From Methylothermaceae bacterium (GTDB lineage Bacteria > Pseudomonadota > Gammaproteobacteria > Methylococcales > Methylothermaceae), in the NCBI GenBank assembly GCA_026981855.1, contig JALSIB010000038.1, positions 1 to 64,000 on the forward strand: 64,000 nucleotides of DNA. The letters run 5' to 3'. Made by a program: the position numbers and the translations under genes. The stretch's first letter is position 1, and each line of letters begins with the position of its first letter. This document shows positions 27,050-36,420 of the stretch, in pieces. The notes beneath the pieces are model-generated. The model worked only from the letters and a program-made list of their open reading frames with translations. It was not told the DNA's origin and did not search any database.

Positions 27050-27842
27050 TCTCCAGCACCAGTTTGCTGCCGAAATAGGCCAGCAGCAGCGCCGCGAACC
27101 CCCCCAGGGTCCAGCGAATAGCCGTTCTCCCCCGCCAGCCGTAACACCAGCGCCCCCCCAGCAACATCCCGAACACCCCCCACGACAGGATCGACAGCAC
27201 CGTCTTGTGAACCAGGTGCTGGGCGAACAGGTCTTCGATGAACAGAAAGCCGCTGAGCAGGGATATGCTCAGAAACAGGAAACCCGCCCCGATCATCTGG
27301 AACAGCAGGGTTTCCATGGTTTGCAGCGGTGGCAGGGAGCGGACGAACCAGTTGCTTTTCTTGTGGTGCAGTTGCCAGTCCTGAATCGCCAGCAAAATCG
27401 CCTGGAGCGCGGCGATGTTGAGCAGGCTGAAGGCGATGATGGAAACCAGGATGTGGATTTCCATCGGCATCGAAAGATTCCGCTGCAAGTGCACCTCTGA
27501 CGGAAACGACAGTCTAAGCCACAAGGTCGTGGCGGCCAGGGGAAATACCGCGACGCCCAGTTTGTCCACCGGCCTCCCGAGGGTGGCGAGCAGAAACAGC
27601 ACCCCGATGGTCAGACTGACGAGGGCGGCGGTACTGAGGAAACTCAGGTCGATGCCCTGGGGCGTGAACATGAAGCCCGCCAGCCCGGTGGCATGCCCCA
27701 ATATCCCCAGCCAGGCGATTGCCAGGATGAGGGGCCTGCGCCGTGAAACCCGGGCCGGCGCCGGTTTCCGCAACAAAAGGATCGTCGCCGCCAGGTATGA
27801 AACGATCGCCGCGATGGTGGACAAGTGACTGAGATTCGACAA
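27030..27842 (-). CDS. CcsA/YpjD-like cytochrome c assembly membrane protein
   Basis: The 270-residue inner-membrane protein has about eight hydrophobic helices. It belongs to the cytochrome c assembly superfamily often found divergent from ffh in gammaproteobacteria (YpjD/CorE type). The HILVSIIAFSLLNIAALQAILLA and LISGFLF...HKTVLSILSWGVFG-like segments carry histidines where heme-handling members have them. A TTG at 27842 is preferred as start because AAGGAGG lies seven bases upstream and the protein then begins SNLSHLSTIAAIVSYL; an earlier in-frame TTG at 27884 lacks such a site. The substrate is unproven: family members act in heme delivery or in a magnesium/cobalt transport context. Confidence 0.85.
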   Translation of the reverse strand: MSNLSHLSTIAAIVSYLAATILLLRKPAPARVSRRRPLILAIAWLGILGHATGLAGFMFTPQGIDLSFLSTAALVSLTIGVLFLLATLGRPVDKLGVAVFPLAATTLWLRLSFPSEVHLQRNLSMPMEIHILVSIIAFSLLNIAALQAILLAIQDWQLHHKKSNWFVRSLPPLQTMETLLFQMIGAGFLFLSISLLSGFLFIEDLFAQHLVHKTVLSILSWGVFGMLLGGRWCYGWRGRTAIRWTLGGFAALLLAYFGSKLVLEIILRRV

Positions 27843-27953
27843 AACTTCCCTCCTTGCTTTAGTCTGGCATAATGTAGGGCTCAACTGAAGCGGCCGGCTC
27901 CATGAGGATTCATTTTTTCATATTGTATTTTGTATGACGGGTGACAGCGCGAG

Positions 27954-29318
27954 ATGTTTGACAATCTTTCCGAACGACTGACCAAGACACTGAAGACCAT
28001 TCGCGGCCAGGGCCGGCTGACCGAGGACAACATCAAGGAAACCCTGCGGGAAGTGCGGATGGCCCTGCTGGAGGCCGATGTCGCCCTGCCGGTGGTCAAG
28101 GCCTTCATCGACCGGGTCCGGCGGCGTGCCCTGGGGCAGGAGGTGCGAAGCAGCCTGACGCCGGGGCAGGCGTTCATCAAGATCGTCCAGCAGGAATTGA
28201 TCGATGTCATGGGGGGCGCCAGCGAGGGGCTCGATCTGGCCACCCAGCCGCCGGCGGTGATCCTGATGGCCGGTCTCCAGGGGGCGGGCAAGACCACCAC
28301 CGTGGCCAAGCTGGCGCGCTGGTTGAAGGAGCGGCAAAAGAAGAAGGTCGCGGTGGTCAGCGCCGACGTCTATCGCCCGGCCGCCATTGAGCAGTTGAAG
28401 ACACTGGCCCATGACGTGGGGGTGGAATTCATTCCCTCCAGCCCCGACGAACGGGCGGTGGACATCGCCACCAGGGCGGTGGCGTATGCGAGAAAGCACC
28501 TTCTGGACGCGCTGATCATCGATACCGCCGGCCGGCTGCATATCGACGAGTCGATGATGGACGAGATCCGCGCGGTCCATCAGGCGGTCGATCCGGTCGA
28601 AACCCTCTTCGTCGTGGACAGCATGACCGGTCAGGACGCGGCCAATACGGCCAAGGCGTTCCACGACGCCCTGCCCCTGACCGGGGTGGTGCTGACCAAG
28701 GCCGACGGGGACGCCCGGGGCGGGGCGGCGCTGTCGATCCGTCATGTCACCGGCAAGCCGATCAAGTTCATCGGCATGGGGGAGAAGACCGAAGCCCTGG
28801 AGCTGTTTCATCCCGACAGAATCGCTTCCCGCATCCTCGGCATGGGCGACGTGCTCAGCCTGATCGAGGAAGTCGAGCGCAAGGTGGACAAGAAAAAGGC
28901 GGAGAAATTCGTCAAGAAGCTGCAGAAGGGCAAGGGCTTCGATCTGGAAGACATGCGCGAGCAGCTGATGCAGCTCAACCAGATGGGCGGCATCTCGAAA
29001 TTGCTGGACAAGCTGCCGGGCATGGGTGAGATGCCCAAGAACGTGAAGGAGAACATCGACGACCGCGACATCGACCGTCAGATCGCCATCATCAACTCCA
29101 TGACCTTGCAGGAACGCCGCTTCCCGGCGGTGATCAACAATTCGCGCAAGAAGCGGATCGCCAACGGCTCCGGGGTCAAGGTCCAGGATGTTAACCGGCT
29201 GCTGAAGCAATTCGGCCAGATGCAGAAGATGATGAAACGGATGAAGAAAATGAAAGGTTTCGGCAGGGGCGGATTCCCCGGAATGCCCGGTGGCGGAATG
29301 CCGAAACTGCCGTTCTGA
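27954..29318 (+). CDS. ffh: Signal recognition particle protein Ffh
   Basis: The 454-residue GTPase has the N domain (FDNLSERLTKTLKTIRGQGRL), a G domain with P-loop GLQGAGKTTTVAKLA, DTAGR, TKADGDARGGAALS and GMGEKTEALELFHP, and a methionine-rich M domain (MMKRMKKMKGFGRGGFPGMP) that binds 4.5S RNA and signal sequences. It delivers nascent inner-membrane proteins to FtsY and SecYEG. It is divergent from the CcsA-like gene. moaA begins nine bases downstream. Confidence 0.98.
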   Translation: MFDNLSERLTKTLKTIRGQGRLTEDNIKETLREVRMALLEADVALPVVKAFIDRVRRRALGQEVRSSLTPGQAFIKIVQQELIDVMGGASEGLDLATQPPAVILMAGLQGAGKTTTVAKLARWLKERQKKKVAVVSADVYRPAAIEQLKTLAHDVGVEFIPSSPDERAVDIATRAVAYARKHLLDALIIDTAGRLHIDESMMDEIRAVHQAVDPVETLFVVDSMTGQDAANTAKAFHDALPLTGVVLTKADGDARGGAALSIRHVTGKPIKFIGMGEKTEALELFHPDRIASRILGMGDVLSLIEEVERKVDKKKAEKFVKKLQKGKGFDLEDMREQLMQLNQMGGISKLLDKLPGMGEMPKNVKENIDDRDIDRQIAIINSMTLQERRFPAVINNSRKKRIANGSGVKVQDVNRLLKQFGQMQKMMKRMKKMKGFGRGGFPGMPGGGMPKLPF

Positions 29319-29327
29319 GGCCGTTCG

Positions 29328-30314
29328 ATGGCTGAATTGATCGACCGTTTCGGCCGCAAGGTCACTTATCTGCGCATTTCGATCACCGACCGCTGCGATC
29401 TGCGTTGCCAGTATTGCATGGCCGAGGAGATGACCTTTCTCCCGCGGGCGCAGATCCTCACCCTGGAGGAGATTCATACCCTGGCCCGGGTGTTCGTCGA
29501 TCTGGGGGTGCGCAAGATCCGGGTGACGGGCGGCGAGCCCTTGGTTCGCCGGGGCGCCGTGGAGCTGGTCGAGAATCTGGGCGGGTTGCCGTTGGACGAG
29601 CTGGTGATGACGACCAACGGCACCCGCCTGCGCGATCATGCGGCGCGGCTGGCGGCCGCCGGGGTCCGGCGGATCAATATCAGCCTGGACAGTCTGAAGC
29701 CGGAGCGGTTTCGCCGCCTGACGCGGGTCGGCGTCTTGCAACCGGTGCTGGCGGGTATCGATGCGGCTGTGAAAGCCGGTTTCGAGCGGATCAAGCTCAA
29801 CACCGTGGTGATGAAAGGTTTCAATCACGACGAAGTGGTCGATCTGGCCCGTTTCGCGGTGGACAAGGGGCTCGACATCAGCTTCATCGAGGAAATGCCC
29901 CTGGGGGAGATCGGCGGCCACGACCGCCTGGAGTCCTTTTATTCTTCCGACCGGGTGCGCGAGGATCTGGATCGGGTATTCGATTTGCGCGCCGTTTCCC
30001 ACCGTACCGGCGGGCCTTCCCGTTACTGGCAGGTGGCGGGAACCTGTACCCGGATCGGCTTCATTTCGCCCCACAGCCACAATTTCTGCGCCGATTGCAA
30101 CCGGGTACGGCTGACCGTGGAGGGCCGGCTGCTGCTGTGCCTGGGGAACGAGCATTCGGTGGACCTGAAACGGGTGCTGCGGCGCTGGCCCGGGGATGAG
30201 GACAGGCTCAGAAAGACGATCGTCGAGGCGATGGCGATCAAACCGGAAAGGCATCATTTCGATCTGCGGGAACAGCCCGTGATTTTGCGGCACATGAGCG
30301 TGACGGGAGGTTGA
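29328..30314 (+). CDS. moaA: GTP 3',8-cyclase (molybdopterin synthesis)
   Basis: The 328-residue radical-SAM enzyme carries out the first step of molybdopterin synthesis. It has the N-terminal 4Fe-4S motif CDLRCQYC (CxxxCxxC), the SAM-binding [11 protein letters not shown], and a C-terminal second cluster motif [19 protein letters not shown]. It ends in the catalytic GG pair needed for activity. The length is normal for the family. No other moa/moe genes are nearby; it is wedged between ffh and a Uma2 gene, with two bases to the next start. Confidence 0.96.
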   Translation: MAELIDRFGRKVTYLRISITDRCDLRCQYCMAEEMTFLPRAQILTLEEIHTLARVFVDLGVRKIRVTGGEPLVRRGAVELVENLGGLPLDELVMTTNGTRLRDHAARLAAAGVRRINISLDSLKPERFRRLTRVGVLQPVLAGIDAAVKAGFERIKLNTVVMKGFNHDEVVDLARFAVDKGLDISFIEEMPLGEIGGHDRLESFYSSDRVREDLDRVFDLRAVSHRTGGPSRYWQVAGTCTRIGFISPHSHNFCADCNRVRLTVEGRLLLCLGNEHSVDLKRVLRRWPGDEDRLRKTIVEAMAIKPERHHFDLREQPVILRHMSVTGG

Positions 30315-30315
30315 C

Positions 30316-30897
30316 ATGCCCTTGGCCCAAGCAGAGCATCGCTACACTTACGCCGATTATCTGACCTGGCCCGAGGAGGAACGCTGGGAGCTGATCGACG
30401 GGATTCCTTATAACATGTCCCCGGCGCCGACCCGCCGGCACCAGGAGGTGGTTGGCGAAATTTTCAGGCAATTCGCCAATCAGCTCGAGGATCGCCGTTG
30501 CCGGGTGTATGTGGCGCCTTTCGACGTCCGGATGGGGGATCCGGGTGCTTCCGATGCCGAGATCACCACCGTGGTGCAGCCGGATGTGAGCGTTTTTTGT
30601 GATCCTGCCAAACTGGACGAGCGGGGGGCGAAAGCGGCGCCGGATCTGGTGGTGGAGGTGCTGTCGCCTTCCACCGCCCCCAAGGATTTGACCGTCAAAC
30701 GGGAACTCTATGCCCGTTACGGCGTGCGGGAATATTGGGTATTGGAGCCTCTGGACCGGGTGTTGATGATCTGGCGGTACGAAAAAGCGGGGTTTGGCGC
30801 GCCGGAAATCATGGCGCTGGAAGGGGTGGCGTCCAGTAAAATTGCGGCTTTGCATTTGGATTTGGATCAATTGGCAAGACTTTTGGAGGATGTGTGA
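30316..30897 (+). CDS. Second Uma2-family (DUF820) protein
   Basis: The 193-residue product has the standard Uma2 layout: TYADYLTWPEEERWELIDG, the metal-site aspartate in TTVVQPDVSVFCDP, then [38 protein letters not shown]. The D...ExL...K set of a PD-(D/E)XK nuclease-like fold is intact. It is only moderately similar to the copy at 16809, so this is not a recent tandem duplication. Its stop overlaps the aceE GTG start (GTGTGA), so it is translationally coupled to pyruvate dehydrogenase E1, an unexplained pairing. Confidence 0.92.
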   Translation: MPLAQAEHRYTYADYLTWPEEERWELIDGIPYNMSPAPTRRHQEVVGEIFRQFANQLEDRRCRVYVAPFDVRMGDPGASDAEITTVVQPDVSVFCDPAKLDERGAKAAPDLVVEVLSPSTAPKDLTVKRELYARYGVREYWVLEPLDRVLMIWRYEKAGFGAPEIMALEGVASSKIAALHLDLDQLARLLEDV

Positions 30898-33587
30898 CAG
30901 AGAATCTCGTTTCCCGCGGACTGCCCGGATCGCGGCTGTTTCAGGACACCGACCCTGAGGAAACCCGGGAGTGGATCGAAGCCCTGCAGTCGGTATTGCA
31001 GGTCCAGGGAGCGCCGCGGGCGCATTATCTGATCGAACGGTTGATCGACGAGGCCAGGCGCTCGGGCATCACCATTCCCTATTCCGCCTCCACGGCCTAT
31101 ATCAACACCATTCCGCCCCATCTGGAGAAACCCTGCCCCGGCGACATGGCGCTGGAACGCAAGATCCGCTCCTACGTGCGCTGGAACGCCATGGCGATGG
31201 TGGTTCAGGCCAACCGCAAATCCACAGAATATGGCGGTCATATCGCCAGTTACGCTTCGGCGGCGACGCTTTATGAAGTGGGATTCAATCATTTCTTCCG
31301 CGCCCCCAGCGATGAGTTCGGGGGGGATCTGGTATTCTTCCAGGGCCATGCCTCTCCCGGCATCTATGCCCGGGCGTTCCTGGAAGGGCGGCTGAGCGAA
31401 GAGCATTTGCAGAACTTCCGCCGTGAGGTGTGCGGCAAGGGGCTTTCTTCCTATCCGCATCCCTGGCTGATGCCGGAGTTCTGGCAGTTTCCCACCGTCT
31501 CGATGGGGCTGGGGCCCCTGATGGCGATCTATCAGGCCCGCTTCATGCGTTATCTGCACGACCGGGGGCTGGCGGACACCGAGGGGCGCAAGGTCTGGTG
31601 TTTCTGCGGCGACGGGGAGATGGACGAGCCCGAATCGGTGGGGGCGCTGTCTTTGGCCGGGCGGGAACGGCTCGACAACCTGATCTTTGTGATCAACTGC
31701 AATCTCCAGCGCCTGGACGGGCCGGTGCGGGGGGACGGCAAGATCATCCAGGAGCTGGAGGGGTTGTTCCGCGGCGCCGGCTGGAACGTGATCAAGGTGA
31801 TCTGGGGATCCCGCTGGGATCCGCTGCTGGCCCAGGATACCCATGGGCTGCTGAAAAAACGCATGGAAGAGGTGGTGGACGGGGAATATCAAACCTACAA
31901 GGCCAAGGACGGGGCCTATGTGCGCAAGCATTTCTTCGGCAAATACCCCGAGTTGCTGGAGATGGTCGCCAACCTGTCGGACGACGAGATTTTCCGTCTC
32001 GACCGGGGCGGTCACGATCCCCGGAAGGTCTATGCCGCCTATGCCGCCGCCATGGAGCATACCGGCCAGCCCACCGTCATCCTGGCCAAGACCATCAAGG
32101 GCTATGGAATGGGCGAGGCGGGCGAGGGGCGCATGGGAGCCCACCAGCAGAAGAAACTGGAAGAGAAGATTCTGCGCCAGTTCCGCGACCGTTTCGACAT
32201 CCCCATTCCCGACGACAAACTGGCCCAGGCGCCTTTCTACAAGCCTTCCGCCGACAGCCCGGAGCTGGAATATCTCCACCAGCGCCGCAAGGCTTTGGGG
32301 GGGTATCTGCCCCAGCGGCGCCGGCAATCGAAGGTCACCTTGTCCGTGCCGGGGGAGAAGCCATTCGATTTCGCCCTCAAGGGAACCGGAGAGCGGGAGA
32401 TGTCCACCACCATGGTGTTCGTGCGGATCCTGGCCGGCCTGATGCGCGACAAGGGGTTGGGCAAGCACGTGGTGCCCATCGTCCCGGACGAGGCCCGGAC
32501 TTTCGGCATGGAGGGGCTGTTCCGCCAGTATGGCATCTATTCCCATGTGGGGCAGTTGTACGAACCCGAGGATGCCGGTCAGATCAACTATTACCGGGAG
32601 GACACCAAGGGCCAGATTCTGGAAGAAGGGATCAACGAGGCGGGCGCGATGAGCGACTGGATCGCCGCCGCGACCTCCTACAGCAACCACGACCTGCCCA
32701 TGGTGCCTTTCTATATCTATTATTCCATGTTCGGCTACCAGCGGGTCGGCGACCTGTGCTGGGCGGCGGGCGACATGCAGTCGCGGGGATTCCTGATGGG
32801 CGGCACCGCCGGCAGGACCACCCTGGCCGGGGAAGGGCTGCAGCACCAGGATGGTCATAACCTGCTGTTTTTCTCTGCGGTTCCCAACTGTGTGGCTTAC
32901 GATCCGTGTTTTGGTTACGAGCTGGCGGTGATCATCCGCCACGGCCTGCGGCGCATGATCGAGGAAGGGGAGAATGTTTATTTCTATCTCACGGTGATGA
33001 ACGAGAACTATGCCCATCCCCCGCTGCCCGAAGGGGCCGAGGAAGGAATCCTCAAGGGGATGTACCGTTTTTCCAGCGCCGGCGACAAGGCTCAGATACA
33101 GCTCATGGGGAGTGGCACCATTCTCAGGGAGGTGATTGCGGCCGCCGAATTGTTGCAGCAGGATTTCGGCGTCGCCGCCGATGTCTGGAGCGTGACCAGT
33201 TTCTCCGAACTCCACCGCGAGGGGGTTCAGGCGCAGAGGTGGAACCTGCGTCATCCGGGAAGCCGGTCGCAGAAAAAGGCCTATGTCACCCAATGCCTGG
33301 AAAACAGCCGGGGGCCGGTGTTGGTCGCGACCGATTATATCCGCACCCACGCAGAGCAGATACGGGCGTTTGTGCCTGCTCCCTATTACGTGCTGGGGAC
33401 CGATGGTTACGGCCGCAGTGATGTCCGCAAGGAGCTGCGGGCGTTCTTCGAGGTGGACCGTCATACTGTGGTGGTGAGCGCCCTCAAGGCCTTGGCGGAC
33501 GAACAGGTCGTTCCCGCCAAGCTGGCCAGGGAGGCTATGGCAAAATACGCCATCGATCCGGACAAGCCGTTTCCACCCACGGTTTAG
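30894..33587 (+). CDS. aceE: Pyruvate dehydrogenase E1 component (homodimeric)
   Basis: The 897-residue enzyme decarboxylates pyruvate with thiamine diphosphate and transfers acetyl to the lipoyl group of E2. The TPP motif GDGEMDEPESVGALSLAGRE, the early YSASTAYINTIPP and GGHIASYASAATLYEVGFNHFF blocks and the C-terminal VWSVTSFSELHREG fit the AceE family; E. coli AceE is 887 residues. It starts at GTG 30894 with GGAGG six bases upstream, overlapping the Uma2 stop. A hairpin separates it from aceF. No pdhR regulator is in the window. Confidence 0.97.
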   Translation: MTENLVSRGLPGSRLFQDTDPEETREWIEALQSVLQVQGAPRAHYLIERLIDEARRSGITIPYSASTAYINTIPPHLEKPCPGDMALERKIRSYVRWNAMAMVVQANRKSTEYGGHIASYASAATLYEVGFNHFFRAPSDEFGGDLVFFQGHASPGIYARAFLEGRLSEEHLQNFRREVCGKGLSSYPHPWLMPEFWQFPTVSMGLGPLMAIYQARFMRYLHDRGLADTEGRKVWCFCGDGEMDEPESVGALSLAGRERLDNLIFVINCNLQRLDGPVRGDGKIIQELEGLFRGAGWNVIKVIWGSRWDPLLAQDTHGLLKKRMEEVVDGEYQTYKAKDGAYVRKHFFGKYPELLEMVANLSDDEIFRLDRGGHDPRKVYAAYAAAMEHTGQPTVILAKTIKGYGMGEAGEGRMGAHQQKKLEEKILRQFRDRFDIPIPDDKLAQAPFYKPSADSPELEYLHQRRKALGGYLPQRRRQSKVTLSVPGEKPFDFALKGTGEREMSTTMVFVRILAGLMRDKGLGKHVVPIVPDEARTFGMEGLFRQYGIYSHVGQLYEPEDAGQINYYREDTKGQILEEGINEAGAMSDWIAAATSYSNHDLPMVPFYIYYSMFGYQRVGDLCWAAGDMQSRGFLMGGTAGRTTLAGEGLQHQDGHNLLFFSAVPNCVAYDPCFGYELAVIIRHGLRRMIEEGENVYFYLTVMNENYAHPPLPEGAEEGILKGMYRFSSAGDKAQIQLMGSGTILREVIAAAELLQQDFGVAADVWSVTSFSELHREGVQAQRWNLRHPGSRSQKKAYVTQCLENSRGPVLVATDYIRTHAEQIRAFVPAPYYVLGTDGYGRSDVRKELRAFFEVDRHTVVVSALKALADEQVVPAKLAREAMAKYAIDPDKPFPPTV

Positions 33588-33607
33588 GAAGCACCGGGAA
33601 ACAGTTC

Positions 33608-33645
33608 ATGCCGAAGATCCTGAAAGCGGGATCTTCGGCATTTTG
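33608..33645 (+). terminator. Intercistronic hairpin between aceE and aceF
   Basis: ATGCCGAAGATCC (33608-33620) pairs perfectly with GGATCTTCGGCAT (33629-33641) over 13 bp, followed by TTTTG. It has terminator form yet lies inside the aceE-aceF-lpd operon, so it may act as an attenuator or mark the end of aceE, with a separate promoter for aceF. Confidence 0.78.
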
Positions 33646-33689
33646 TTAAACTCGCGCCAATTACAAGCAAAAATTCATGGGGTAACAGG

Positions 33690-34982
33690 GTGAGTCAGGA
33701 AATGGAAATTTGCGTCCCGCCTCTGGGGGACGTGGATGCAGTCGATGTCATCGAGGTATTGGTCCAGCCGGGAGATCAGGTCGAACAGGATACGCCGCTG
33801 ATCACGCTGGAAAGCGACAAGGCGACCATGGAGGTGCCGTCGCCCCAGGCGGGTACCGTCAAGGAAGTCCTGGTTAAAGTGGGTGACAAGGTCAAGGAAG
33901 GGGCCCCGATTGTCCGTCTGGAGGCGCAGGCAGCGGCCGAATCGGCAGCGGCTCCGCCTGAGGAGGAAACACAAGAACCGGCCGAAGCGCCGCAGCCCGC
34001 CGCCGAGGGGGGGACGGCGGAAGAGGAAAAGAAAGCGGAAGCCGCTCCGCCTCCCTCCTCTCCCCCGGCCGAATCCGCCGCCGACTTGCCTTACGCCAGT
34101 CCGTCGGTGCGGAAATTCGCCCGCAAACTGGGGGTGGACCTTGGTCAGGTGTGCGGCTCGGGCCCCAAGGGCAGGATTCTCAAAGAAGACGTGGAAGCCT
34201 TCGTCAAGGACCGGTTGCAGGGAGGGGTGGCCACAGCCGCCGGAGCGGGCATTCCGGCGGTGCCGGAAGTCGATTTCTCCAAATATGGTCCGGTCGAGAC
34301 CCAGCCCCTGTCCCGCATCAAACGCCGCAGCGGGCCTCACCTGCAGCGGGCCTGGCTCAATGCGCCCCAGGTCACCCAGCATCATGAAGTGGACATCACC
34401 GGGCTGGAGGAATTCCGCAAGGCCTTGAAGCCGGAGGCGGACCAGCTGGGCGTCAAGCTGACACCGCTGGCTTTCATTCTCAAGGCGCTGCCGGCGGTGA
34501 TGAAGGAATTTCCCCTGTTCAACGCTTCGCTGGCCCCCGACGGGCAAAACCTGATCCTCAAACGTTATTTTCACATAGGCGTTGCGGTCGCCACCCCCGA
34601 GGGTCTGGTGGTGCCAGTGATCCGCGACGTGGACCGGAAAGGGGTATGGGAGCTGGGCCGGGAACTGGCGGAAGTCAGCGCCAGGGCCAGGGCGGGCAAA
34701 CTGATGCCGGACGATCTGCAAGGCGGCTGCTTTTCCGTCTCCAGCCTGGGGGGGATCGGGGGAACCTTTTTCACCCCGATCGTCAATGTGCCGGAAGTGG
34801 CGATTCTCGGGCTTTCGCGGGCGCGGATGCAGCCGGTCTGGAATGGAACGGAATTCACGCCACGGCTGATGTTGCCGATTTCGCTTTCCTACGACCACCG
34901 GGTCATCGATGGCGCCGAGGGGGCGCGGTTCGTGGTTCGCTTCGGAGAGCTTCTCAGTGACATGCGGCGCTTGGTTTTATAA
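33690..34982 (+). CDS. aceF: Dihydrolipoamide acetyltransferase (E2 of pyruvate dehydrogenase)
   Basis: The 430-residue core protein has a single N-terminal lipoyl domain (about 1-78; the lipoylated lysine is in LESDKATMEVPSP). An Ala/Pro/Glu linker (about 80-130) leads to an E3/E1-binding domain (YASPSVRKFARKLGVDLGQV, about 132-170) and the acyltransferase domain, with the catalytic YDHRVIDGAEGARF near the C-terminus. The single lipoyl domain makes it shorter than the multi-lipoyl AceF of enterics. It starts at GTG 33690 after a GGGG-containing site. lpd follows 14 bases downstream. Confidence 0.95.
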   Translation: MSQEMEICVPPLGDVDAVDVIEVLVQPGDQVEQDTPLITLESDKATMEVPSPQAGTVKEVLVKVGDKVKEGAPIVRLEAQAAAESAAAPPEEETQEPAEAPQPAAEGGTAEEEKKAEAAPPPSSPPAESAADLPYASPSVRKFARKLGVDLGQVCGSGPKGRILKEDVEAFVKDRLQGGVATAAGAGIPAVPEVDFSKYGPVETQPLSRIKRRSGPHLQRAWLNAPQVTQHHEVDITGLEEFRKALKPEADQLGVKLTPLAFILKALPAVMKEFPLFNASLAPDGQNLILKRYFHIGVAVATPEGLVVPVIRDVDRKGVWELGRELAEVSARARAGKLMPDDLQGGCFSVSSLGGIGGTFFTPIVNVPEVAILGLSRARMQPVWNGTEFTPRLMLPISLSYDHRVIDGAEGARFVVRFGELLSDMRRLVL

Positions 34983-34996
34983 AGGAGAACGCGATC

Positions 34997-36409
34997 ATGA
35001 CGACGGAAACCGAGGTTTTGGTGTTGGGTGCGGGGCCGGGTGGATACACCGCCGCCTTCAGGGCGGCGGACCTGGGCAAGCAGGTCACTTTGGTGGAACG
35101 TTATCCGGTGTTGGGTGGCGTGTGTCTGAATGTGGGGTGCATCCCTTCCAAGGCACTTTTGCACATGGCCGAATTGATCTACGAGGCCGAATCCTGCGCC
35201 GGCAAGGGAATCGATTTCGGGCGGCCGAAGATCGATCTGGAAAAGATCCGCGCCTGGAAAATGCGGGTGGTCAAGACGCTCACCACCGGTCTTGCCGGTC
35301 TGGCCAGGCAGCGTCAGGTTCAGGTGGTGCAGGGAACGGCACGTTTCGTCTCGGCCAATGAGATCGCGGTGGAAGGCCCCGACGGTGAGCAGGCCATTCG
35401 TTTTCAACATGCCATCATCGCCGCCGGATCCCGGCCGGTGCGTCTGCCGGGTTGGCCGGATGACCCCCGTATCATGGATTCGACCGGTGCGTTGGCGCTG
35501 GAAGAGATTCCCGGCTCCTTGCTGGTCGTGGGGGGCGGGGTGATCGGACTGGAGATGGCCTGTGTCTATCATGCCCTGGGGGCGAAAGTCTCGGTGGTGG
35601 AACTGGCGGACCAGATTCTTCCGGGGGTGGACAAGGACTTGATCCGTCCCCTGCAGCAGACCATCGGCAAACGCTACGAAGACATCTGGGTCGGTACCCG
35701 GGTCACCTCGGTGGAGGCTGGCCGGGACGGCCTGGAAGTACGCTTCGAGGGTGGAGAGGCGCCGGAGACGCGGACGTTCGACAGAATTCTGCTGTCGGTG
35801 GGGCGGCGACCCAACAGCGATCTGCTGAATCTCGAGGCCGCCGGAATCGGGGTCGATGAAAGAGGGTTCATCGCGGTTGATGACAGAATGCGTACCAGCG
35901 TGCCCCATATCCATGCCATCGGCGATATCGTCGGCAACCCGATGCTGGCCCACAAGGCCGTGCATGAAGGCAAGGTGGCGGCCGAGGTGATCTGTGGCGA
36001 ACCTTCGGCTTTTCAGGCGCTCACGATTCCTGCGGTGGCCTATACCGATCCGGAAGTGGCCTGGATGGGGAAAAGCGAATCGGAACTCAAGGAAGAAGGC
36101 GTGGAATACGACAAGGCGGTTTTCCCCTGGGCAGCCAGTGGCAGGGCGCTGTCCATGGGAAGAAGGGAGGGGCTGACCAAGTTGCTCAGCGACAAGAAGA
36201 CGGGGCGTATCCTTGGCGCCGGAATCGTGGGCCCCCACGCCGGGGAATTGATCGCCGAGGCCGTGTTGGCGCTGGAAATGGGTGCCGATGTGGAAGATCT
36301 GGCGTTGACGATTCATCCCCATCCGACCTTGTCCGAGACGTTGATGTTCGCAGCCGAAATGATTGACGGTTCCATCACCGACTTATATCTTGGCAAGAAA
36401 ACCTCTTGA
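34997..36409 (+). CDS. lpdA: Dihydrolipoyl dehydrogenase (E3)
   Basis: The 470-residue FAD/NAD disulfide oxidoreductase has the FAD loop VLGAGPGGYTAAFRA, the redox pair GGVCLNVGCIPSKALLH, the NAD-binding GGGVIGLEMACVYHALG, and the C-terminal HPHPTLSET with its catalytic histidine and glutamate. It reoxidises the lipoyl groups of E2 and can serve other 2-oxoacid dehydrogenases. A GGAGAA site precedes the ATG. The position after aceF is that of a dedicated pyruvate dehydrogenase E3 without its own lipoyl domain. Confidence 0.97.
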   Translation: MTTETEVLVLGAGPGGYTAAFRAADLGKQVTLVERYPVLGGVCLNVGCIPSKALLHMAELIYEAESCAGKGIDFGRPKIDLEKIRAWKMRVVKTLTTGLAGLARQRQVQVVQGTARFVSANEIAVEGPDGEQAIRFQHAIIAAGSRPVRLPGWPDDPRIMDSTGALALEEIPGSLLVVGGGVIGLEMACVYHALGAKVSVVELADQILPGVDKDLIRPLQQTIGKRYEDIWVGTRVTSVEAGRDGLEVRFEGGEAPETRTFDRILLSVGRRPNSDLLNLEAAGIGVDERGFIAVDDRMRTSVPHIHAIGDIVGNPMLAHKAVHEGKVAAEVICGEPSAFQALTIPAVAYTDPEVAWMGKSESELKEEGVEYDKAVFPWAASGRALSMGRREGLTKLLSDKKTGRILGAGIVGPHAGELIAEAVLALEMGADVEDLALTIHPHPTLSETLMFAAEMIDGSITDLYLGKKTS

Positions 36410-36420
36410 GGGCGGCAGGT

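Noticed and set aside
27918-30317. A 799-codon open frame on the - strand across ffh and moaA
   Set aside because: Antisense shadow of two well-supported genes; its translation is His/Gln/Asp-rich without family signatures.
30867-33464. An 865-codon open frame on the - strand across aceE
   Set aside because: Antisense shadow of aceE, whose TPP motif and full-length family match are unambiguous.
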